From positions 1 to 11,194 of the forward strand of contig CABQMV010000064.1 in the NCBI GenBank assembly GCA_902465325.1: DNA of 11,194 nucleotides. The letters run 5' to 3'. Position 1 is the first letter of the stretch. Each line of letters begins with the position of its first letter. The notes under the pieces were generated by a model that saw only the letters and a list, made by a program, of their open reading frames with translations, was not told the DNA's origin and searched no databases. Source of the stretch: an uncultured Oscillospiraceae bacterium. Lineage in GTDB: Bacteria > Bacillota > Clostridia > UBA1212 > SIG427. This document shows, in pieces, positions 6,366-11,194 of this stretch. The position numbers and the translations under genes were made by a program.

Positions 6366-7526
6366 ATGGTATGGATACAGAAATGCACATCCTATGACAG
6401 ACCGGTTATATTAGAGAAGGTTCGGGAAATTTTTAATAAAAATGGCGGCATTGGCCGCTTCGCTGCGCCGGGAAAGACCATTGTGATTAAGCCGAACCTG
6501 GTGGGGAAAAAGAAGCCTGAGGAAGCGGCCACTACTCATCCGTCGCTGGTTTGGGCGGCTGCTGTACTCTGCCGGGAGGCTGGGGCGAAGGTGGTAATTG
6601 CGGAGAGCCCCGGGGGATTGTATGAGAAGCGTTTTCTGAAGGGGATATACAGGGTGACTGGAATGGAACAGGCGGCCCTGGACAGCGGTGCGGAATTAAA
6701 TTATGATCTGGGAGAGGCCAGGGTAGAGAATCCCGGGGCAATGTATTTGAAGAGCCTGGACATTTTGTCTCCGCTGGCCCAGGCGGATACGGTAATTAAT
6801 ATTTCTAAATTAAAAACGCATGGAATGATGGTATATACCGGGGCGGTTAAAAATCTGTTTGGCGCGGTAGCCGGCCTAAAGAAAGCCGAGTACCATATGA
6901 AAATGTCGGACTATGATGAATTTGCCAATGCGATTATTGATATTTATCTGTCTGTACCGGTTTCCCTGAATATTATTGACGCGGTAGTCGGAATGGAGCG
7001 TGACGGACCTACAGCCGGCGATCCCAGAGAAATGGGGCTGCTGATTTCCGGAAGAGACGGTTTCCTCACAGATCTTACGGCCTTAAAAATTATAGGGGTA
7101 GATCCGGTGCGCGTTCCCATATTTCGAAACGCAATTTCCCGGGGCCTGTGTCCTGCAGATACCTCTGGGATTGACTACATGGGGGGACTGAGGCCGGAGC
7201 AGGCAATGGTGAAAGGCTTTCGGGTCAACTATAATGAGCAGTTTGCCAATCTTCATTTTTTAAAGGGATTGGGAGGCCGCTGGTTTTCTGCCATGCTGAG
7301 GCCAAGACCGGTGTTTCACACAAAGAAGTGCCGAAGCTGCGGGGAGTGCGAACGGTGCTGTCCGGCGAAAGTAATTACTGTAACAAAGGAGCGGGGCGCC
7401 AGTGTGAAACTGGAGGGCTGTATCCGGTGCTACTGCTGTCAGGAGCTGTGCCCCTTTCAGGCCGTTACCATTAGGAAACCGCTTTTAAACCGATTGTTGA
7501 TAAAAGGAGGAAACCGGCAGCAATGA
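6366..7526 (+). CDS. DUF362 protein with C-terminal 2x[4Fe-4S] ferredoxin domain
   Basis: This is a 386-residue member of the DUF362 family (COG2006), whose biochemical role is not established. The DUF362 domain covers about 1-300. Landmarks are KTIVIKPNLVGKKKPEEAATTHP (opening at residue 37), VVIAESPGG (76-84), INISKLKTHGMMVYTGAVKNLFG (opening at 144) and NIIDAVVGMERDGPTAGDP (202-220). The tail carries two CxxCxxCxxxCP motifs, C322-C325-C328-C332 and C352-C355-C358-C362, each expected to bind one [4Fe-4S] cluster. C331 and C357 are extra cysteines beside the ligands. No signal peptide or membrane helix is evident, so it is probably a cytoplasmic electron-transfer protein. The start is ATG 6366, five nt after rdgB, with only a weak purine-rich site upstream (GAGATAGAG). 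Translation probably depends on coupling. The 3' end overlaps trmL by four nt (ATGA). A redox role is inferred from the clusters only. Confidence 0.9.
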   Translation: MVWIQKCTSYDRPVILEKVREIFNKNGGIGRFAAPGKTIVIKPNLVGKKKPEEAATTHPSLVWAAAVLCREAGAKVVIAESPGGLYEKRFLKGIYRVTGMEQAALDSGAELNYDLGEARVENPGAMYLKSLDILSPLAQADTVINISKLKTHGMMVYTGAVKNLFGAVAGLKKAEYHMKMSDYDEFANAIIDIYLSVPVSLNIIDAVVGMERDGPTAGDPREMGLLISGRDGFLTDLTALKIIGVDPVRVPIFRNAISRGLCPADTSGIDYMGGLRPEQAMVKGFRVNYNEQFANLHFLKGLGGRWFSAMLRPRPVFHTKKCRSCGECERCCPAKVITVTKERGASVKLEGCIRCYCCQELCPFQAVTIRKPLLNRLLIKGGNRQQ

Positions 7527-8038
7527 ATATTGTTTTAGTGGAGCCCGAAATCCCTCAGAATACGGGAAATATTGTGCGTACCTGTGCGGGCTGCAATGCC
7601 CGTCTGCACTTGGTAAAGCCTTTGGGCTTTTCTGTGGAGGACCGGTATTTAAAGCGGGCGGGACTGGATTATTGGCATTTTGTAGACATTTGCTATTACG
7701 ACAGCTTTGAAGAGGTCATGACAGGGGCGGCCGAAGAAAACGGCGGTTTGATGCCGCCTTTCTATTTTGCCACCACAAAGGGCCGGAAGCGTTACTGCGA
7801 CGTGGTCTATACCAATCAAGACTATTTGGTGTTTGGGAAGGAGACCAAAGGCCTTCCTGAGGCGCTTTTGGCTAGTCACTATGATCACTGTATCCGGATT
7901 CCCATGCGGGAGGGATTCCGTTCCCTGAATTTGGCCAATTCAGTGGCAGTTGTTCTGTTTGAAGCTATGCGTCAGCTGAATTTTCCGGATATGGAAACAG
8001 CAGGGGCGCTGAGAGAGTATGATTCTGATTTGCTATAA
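7523..8038 (+). CDS. trmL: tRNA (cytidine/uridine-34 2'-O)-methyltransferase
   Basis: This SPOUT-superfamily methyltransferase uses S-adenosylmethionine to methylate the ribose of the wobble nucleotide 34 in certain tRNA-Leu species, as shown for E. coli TrmL (YibK). The 171-residue protein contains EPEIPQNTGNIVRTCAG (7-23), LVFGKETKGLP (102-112) and IPMREGFRSLNLANSVAVVL (126-145). The last two form the trefoil-knotted cofactor pocket. Length is normal for the family (about 155-175), with no extra RNA-binding domain. AGGAGG (7505-7510) lies 12 nt upstream of ATG 7523, and the start overlaps the DUF362 stop by four nt. Its stop lies within the Shine-Dalgarno region of the GH20 gene. Confusion with other SpoU-type enzymes is possible, but the short form and PQNTGNIVR motif favour TrmL. 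Confidence 0.94.
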   Translation: MNIVLVEPEIPQNTGNIVRTCAGCNARLHLVKPLGFSVEDRYLKRAGLDYWHFVDICYYDSFEEVMTGAAEENGGLMPPFYFATTKGRKRYCDVVYTNQDYLVFGKETKGLPEALLASHYDHCIRIPMREGFRSLNLANSVAVVLFEAMRQLNFPDMETAGALREYDSDLL

Positions 8039-8043
8039 GGAGG
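8037..8043 (+). promoter_or_regulatory. Ribosome binding site fixing the start of the GH20 gene
   Basis: AAGGAGG overlaps the last bases of the trmL stop codon and stands five nt before ATG 8049. It argues against the in-frame ATG at 8019, which lies inside trmL and upstream of this site. Confidence 0.85.
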
Positions 8044-8048
8044 AAGCT

Positions 8049-9917
8049 ATGAAAATACGGTTTGAGGGAGATTATGAAGCGGTTCAGAAGGGGATTGCCA
8101 TTTTACAGAGACGGCTGGCCTTTACCCCTGTGTACGACGAAGGAGAGGGCTACTCCATCCATGTAGTTTATGGGGGAGAGCATGCTTTGTCCTATTGCTG
8201 TGCCGACGGAAAAGGACGGATTTCTTATCAGAAGCCCTGTTACTTTTTCCGGGCACTGACGCTGCTTTTGGCCGCTGTCCAGAGTGGGCAGGATGTGGAT
8301 CTGTGGGAGGACAGCAATTTTACCATGGACGGTATTATGCTGGATTGCTCCAGAAATGCAGTGCCTACGGTGAAGGGGGCGGAGGAAATGCTGGAGGTCC
8401 TGGCGTGTATGGGGCTGGATATGATGATGCTGTATACAGAGGATACTTATGAAATCCCGGGACTGCCTTATTTTGGCTATATGCGGGGCAGACTGTCGCA
8501 GCAGGAGCTCAGGGAAATTGACCGGTATGCAATGGATCTGGGAATTGAGCTGATTCCCTGTATTCAGACGGCAGCCCATCTGGGCCATGCCCTGAAATGG
8601 CCATGGGCGGAGCCGATAGGGGACTTTATGGATGCTCTGCTGGTAGGCGAAGAGAAGACCTATGAGTTTCTGGAGCGGGCAATTCAGTCCTGTGCTGAAA
8701 CTTTTACCACAAAGCGGATCCATATAGGCTATGACGAAGCTATCTGGGTGGGCAGAGGAAAATATTTGGAGAGGCATGGCTATGTCCCCAACACGGTACT
8801 ATTAAAACAGCATTTAGACCGGGTAAAGCAGATTCTTGCCAAGTATGACAGAGTCCCTATGATGTGGGGAGATATGTACTATCATATGTACGAGCGGGAA
8901 GGAGTAAAGGAAGAGGATGGAATGGGCATTGTGTTCTGGAACTATTATGAGCATGATAAGGAGATCTATGCCCGTACCATAGAACAGTACAAGAAGTTTT
9001 CTGACCATGTGCTGTTTGCCGGCGGCTCCTGGACCTGGGGAATGCCTGTATCTCCGTATTATCAGACCTGGACCTCTACGGTCCCGGCACTAGAGGCCTG
9101 TATTGAAAAGGGCATTTCTGAGGTTATTGTTACTATGTGGGGGGATAATGGACAAGAGGCCTCCTGGTTCAACGGTCTGCCGGGAATTCAGCTGTATGCA
9201 GAATTCCGCTATTGCGGCAAAGACACCAAGAGGGTGACAGAGGAGCTGCTGGCTAAACGGCTGCGCTGCTGTACCGGCGCGGAGCTGGCGGCCTTCCAGG
9301 ATATGGCCAGGATTGATATGCTGAAAGAGGAACGTGCCTATCAGTGCAGTCCTGCGGATCCGTCCAAGGCGGTTCTGTATTCCAATCCTATGATGGGGGT
9401 GTACGATAAGGATTTAGAAAATATAGGGAATTTATTTGCGCTTTCTGAGCATTATAATACCTATGCGGAGAAATTGTTCCAGTATGCTGATTCGGGAAAG
9501 CCCTTTGCCTGGCTTTTTACTTTCCCGGCCCGTCTGGCCAAGCTGTGTGCTGCGAAATGGAATTTGGGGCTCCGACTGAAGGCCGCCTATGAGGAAGGCG
9601 ACAAAGCAGCCCTAAAGAATATGGCCCAGGAGATGGAAGCCATGAAGGAGCAGGTATCACAGGTGAGGCTGGCACACAGGGATGTATGGATGAAATACTG
9701 TAAGCCTTTTGGATGGGATATTCTGGATATCCGATACGGCGGCCTGCTCTGTCAGTTGGATACCGGTGCTATGCGGCTTCGGATGTATGTGGAGGGCAGC
9801 CTTTCCTGCCTGGAAGAGCTGGAGGAGACTAGGCTTCCTTTTAACGGACAGACGGATCCAAAGGGAATCCTGGGAGTAGCAGGATATGACCGCATTGCTT
9901 CTTGCTGTCAATTCTGA
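8049..9917 (+). CDS. GH20 beta-N-acetylhexosaminidase, GcnA-like
   Basis: This enzyme is predicted to release terminal beta-linked GlcNAc (or GalNAc) from oligosaccharides by substrate-assisted catalysis. The 622-residue protein is close in length to Streptococcus gordonii GcnA (about 627). A short N-terminal GH20b-like domain (1-88) precedes the barrel, which starts at TMDGIMLDCSRNAVPTVK (92-109). The catalytic Asp-Glu pair is D229-E230 in RIHIGYDEAIWVGRG (223-237). Aromatic subsite segments include MMWGDMYYHM (271-280), SWTWG (327-331) and TMWGDNGQEASWF (362-374). A largely helical C-terminal domain (about 395-622) follows, as in GcnA enzymes. No signal peptide or cell-wall anchor is seen, so it is probably intracellular and acts on imported disaccharides or glycan fragments. 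It starts 10 nt after trmL and closes the operon. No terminator is visible between it and gap. The exact substrate is inference. Confidence 0.92.
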   Translation: MKIRFEGDYEAVQKGIAILQRRLAFTPVYDEGEGYSIHVVYGGEHALSYCCADGKGRISYQKPCYFFRALTLLLAAVQSGQDVDLWEDSNFTMDGIMLDCSRNAVPTVKGAEEMLEVLACMGLDMMMLYTEDTYEIPGLPYFGYMRGRLSQQELREIDRYAMDLGIELIPCIQTAAHLGHALKWPWAEPIGDFMDALLVGEEKTYEFLERAIQSCAETFTTKRIHIGYDEAIWVGRGKYLERHGYVPNTVLLKQHLDRVKQILAKYDRVPMMWGDMYYHMYEREGVKEEDGMGIVFWNYYEHDKEIYARTIEQYKKFSDHVLFAGGSWTWGMPVSPYYQTWTSTVPALEACIEKGISEVIVTMWGDNGQEASWFNGLPGIQLYAEFRYCGKDTKRVTEELLAKRLRCCTGAELAAFQDMARIDMLKEERAYQCSPADPSKAVLYSNPMMGVYDKDLENIGNLFALSEHYNTYAEKLFQYADSGKPFAWLFTFPARLAKLCAAKWNLGLRLKAAYEEGDKAALKNMAQEMEAMKEQVSQVRLAHRDVWMKYCKPFGWDILDIRYGGLLCQLDTGAMRLRMYVEGSLSCLEELEETRLPFNGQTDPKGILGVAGYDRIASCCQF

Positions 9918-9936
9918 CGGTCAGAGAGGAAAGATG

Positions 9937-9965
9937 TTGAATTTTTACCAAAGATAGGGTATAAT
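9937..9965 (+). promoter_or_regulatory. Strong sigma-A promoter of gap
   Basis: TTGAAT (9937-9942) and a perfect TATAAT (9960-9965) are spaced 17 nt apart. The predicted transcription start is near 9972, giving a leader of about 34 nt with GGAGG at 9992-9996. Because transcription begins downstream of the in-frame ATG at 9964, that ATG cannot be the start of gap on this transcript. Confidence 0.88.
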
Positions 9966-9979
9966 GGCCTTTGGTAAAA
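9943..9979 (+). repeat. Perfect 11-bp inverted repeat centred on the gap -10 box (operator candidate)
   Basis: TTTTACCAAAG (9943-9953) and CTTTGGTAAAA (9969-9979) are exact reverse complements separated by 15 nt. The centre of symmetry is at 9961, within TATAAT. The left arm fills the -35/-10 spacer and the right arm covers the predicted start of transcription. Only the right arm would be transcribed from this promoter, so an RNA hairpin from this transcript is unlikely and a DNA-binding regulator is the better reading. It does not resemble Rex or CcpA consensus sites as I know them. Confidence 0.7.
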
Positions 9980-10005
9980 TAAAATTATTTTGGAGGTTAA
10001 ATATT

Positions 10006-11007
10006 ATGGCAGTAAAAGTAGCTATTAATGGCTTTGGCCGTATTGGCCGTCTGGCGTTCAGACAGATGTTTGGCGCGGCAGGATATGAGGTTGTTGCGAT
10101 CAACGATCTGACTAGTCCTAAGATGCTGGCGCATCTGTTGAAGTATGATTCCGCTCAGGGAAAGTATGCTTTGGCAGATAAGGTTTCTTACGGAGACGAT
10201 TCTATCACGGTTGATGGAAAGACCATAAAGATTTACGCTGAGAAGGACGCTAAGGATCTTCCCTGGGGTGCTTTGGACGTAGATGTTGTATTAGAGTGTA
10301 CCGGTTTCTATACATCGAAGGAAAAGGCTTCTGCTCATATTGCGGCAGGCGCTAAGAAGGTTGTTATTTCTGCTCCTGCAGGAAACGATCTGCCTACCAT
10401 TGTATTTAATGTAAACCACGATACACTGACACCGGCTGACAATATTATTTCTGCGGCTTCCTGTACCACCAACTGCCTGGCTCCTATGGCAAAGGCTCTG
10501 AATGATCTGGCTGGAATCAAGTCCGGTATCATGAGCACGATTCACGCTTATACAGGCGACCAGATGATTCTGGACGGTCCTCAGAGAAAGGGAGACCTGA
10601 GAAGATCCCGTGCAGGCGCTGTAAATATTGTGCCTAACAGCACTGGCGCTGCTAAGGCTATCGGCCTGGTTATTCCTGAACTCAACGGAAAGCTGATCGG
10701 TTCTGCTCAGCGTGTTCCGACTCCTACCGGTTCTACTACGATTTTGGTAGCTACTGTAGAGAAGAGTGTAACAAAGGAAGAAGTTAATGCTGCTATGAAG
10801 GCTGCTGCCAATGAGTCCTACGGCTACAATGAGGATGAGATTGTTTCCAGCGATATCGTGGGGATGACATACGGCTCTCTGTTTGATGCTACTCAGACTA
10901 TGGTTGGTCAGGACAACCTGGTACAGGTAGTTTCCTGGTATGACAATGAGAATTCTTATGTAAGCCAGATGGTTCGTACCATCAAATACTTTGCTGAGCT
11001 GAAGTAA
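10006..11007 (+). CDS. gap: Glyceraldehyde-3-phosphate dehydrogenase, type I
   Basis: This glycolytic enzyme converts glyceraldehyde-3-phosphate, NAD and phosphate to 1,3-bisphosphoglycerate. From ATG 10006 the protein has 333 residues, the normal length, and begins with the canonical [15 protein letters not shown]. The NAD-binding domain has GFGRIGR (9-15) and AINDL (31-35; D34 fits NAD rather than NADP preference). The catalytic Cys is C153 in [12 protein letters not shown] (149-160), and the helper His is H180 in [10 protein letters not shown] (177-186). The phosphate-site segment is [20 protein letters not shown] (199-218), and WYDNENSY (311-318) closes the family signature. GGAGG (9992-9996) lies nine nt upstream. 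Codon choice differs from the genes before it: lysine is almost always AAG, and GCT and GTT are common. This pattern is typical of very highly expressed genes rather than transfer. A hairpin directly downstream, with no pgk or tpiA following, suggests a monocistronic transcript. Confidence 0.98.
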   Translation: MAVKVAINGFGRIGRLAFRQMFGAAGYEVVAINDLTSPKMLAHLLKYDSAQGKYALADKVSYGDDSITVDGKTIKIYAEKDAKDLPWGALDVDVVLECTGFYTSKEKASAHIAAGAKKVVISAPAGNDLPTIVFNVNHDTLTPADNIISAASCTTNCLAPMAKALNDLAGIKSGIMSTIHAYTGDQMILDGPQRKGDLRRSRAGAVNIVPNSTGAAKAIGLVIPELNGKLIGSAQRVPTPTGSTTILVATVEKSVTKEEVNAAMKAAANESYGYNEDEIVSSDIVGMTYGSLFDATQTMVGQDNLVQVVSWYDNENSYVSQMVRTIKYFAELK

Positions 11008-11036
11008 TTGAGAGGCTTATAGATTCGATTGAATTT

Positions 11037-11083
11037 TAAAGAAGCTGTTTCAAAACCGCAGGTTTTGGAACAGCTTCTTTGTC
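11037..11083 (+). terminator. Long hairpin terminator after gap
   Basis: A 20-bp stem pairs 11038-11057 with 11061-11080 around the three-nt loop GCA; only one pair is G-U, and a further outer U-G pair is possible. The outer half is AAAGAAGCTGTT with AACAGCTTCTTT. The bases after it (GTCTTTC) form only a broken U-tract, so termination relies on the U-rich end of the stem. It may also stabilise the gap mRNA against 3' exonucleases. Confidence 0.82.
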
Positions 11084-11194
11084 TTTCGACAGGTGGCCAA
11101 GGAGTATGCCAAAAGCATATTTTTATATTTAAAAATAGAAAACTATTTTTTACAAGGGCATAATGCCAAGTGAAAAGGTTTTAGATTTTCCAGT
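11084..11194. other. AT-rich non-coding tail, possible control region of the next gene
   Basis: No reading frame with a ribosome binding site is visible. Two small symmetric elements are present. AAAAATAG (11131-11138) pairs with CTATTTTT (11143-11150) around AAAA. GGCATAATGCC (11157-11167) is an 11-bp palindrome containing CATAAT, which could serve as a -10 box, but no fitting -35 box stands 16-18 nt upstream. The window ends before any gene appears. Confidence 0.4.

Noticed and set aside
9914..9924. CTGACGGTCAG palindrome at the stop of the GH20 gene
   Set aside because: A one-nt loop cannot form a stable RNA hairpin, and no U-run follows, so it is not a terminator.
1..11194. A novel defence, mobile or biosynthetic system
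   Set aside because: All ten genes belong to recognised families, mostly housekeeping. There are no integrase, transposase, toxin-antitoxin, CRISPR or secondary-metabolite signatures.

Overview
The window looks like chromosomal DNA from a Gram-positive anaerobe of the class Clostridia, most likely a Lachnospiraceae-type gut bacterium. The evidence is a moderate G+C content, strong AGGAGG ribosome binding sites, several TTG/GTG starts, a single-span type I signal peptidase, a DUF362 protein with a 2x[4Fe-4S] ferredoxin tail, and host- or diet-glycan type glycosidases scattered among housekeeping genes. All genes are on the + strand. The genus assignment is inference; no rRNA or other marker is present.

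Layout. (1) 1-885: the 3' part of rnr (RNase R), cut by the left edge. (2) 935-2156: prfB (release factor 2), with its own promoter, a programmed +1 frameshift at an in-frame UGA in codon 26, and a strong intrinsic terminator. (3) 2228-9917: a very compact run of seven genes: a GH31 glycosidase, cinA, lepB, rdgB, a DUF362 ferredoxin protein, trmL and a GH20 (GcnA-like) hexosaminidase. Junctions range from 4-8 nt overlaps to about 31 nt gaps, and no terminator is visible inside, so this is probably one transcription unit. (4) 9937-11083: gap (glyceraldehyde-3-phosphate dehydrogenase) alone, with a near-consensus promoter, a perfect 11-bp inverted repeat centred on the -10 box, and a 20-bp hairpin downstream. 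(5) 11084-11194: an AT-rich tail without a recognisable gene.

How the genes fit together. rnr and prfB serve RNA turnover and translation termination. The middle block mixes cell maintenance with two glycosidases lacking N-terminal signal peptides, which probably act on imported oligosaccharides. The maintenance functions are NMN/pyridine nucleotide salvage (CinA), protein export (LepB), nucleotide-pool cleaning (RdgB) and tRNA wobble methylation (TrmL). No transporter or sugar regulator is present. gap is the highly expressed glycolytic gene and shows a codon choice different from its neighbours.

Three start sites need care: rdgB starts at TTG 5749, the GH20 gene at ATG 8049 and gap at ATG 10006, each downstream of a longer open frame. 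prfB must be joined across its frameshift. I see no phage, insertion sequence, CRISPR array, tRNA or rRNA. I find no previously undescribed multi-gene system here. The most interesting items are the palindrome over the gap promoter, the apparently altered acid/base region in the GH31 enzyme, and the uncharacterised DUF362 ferredoxin protein in a housekeeping operon.
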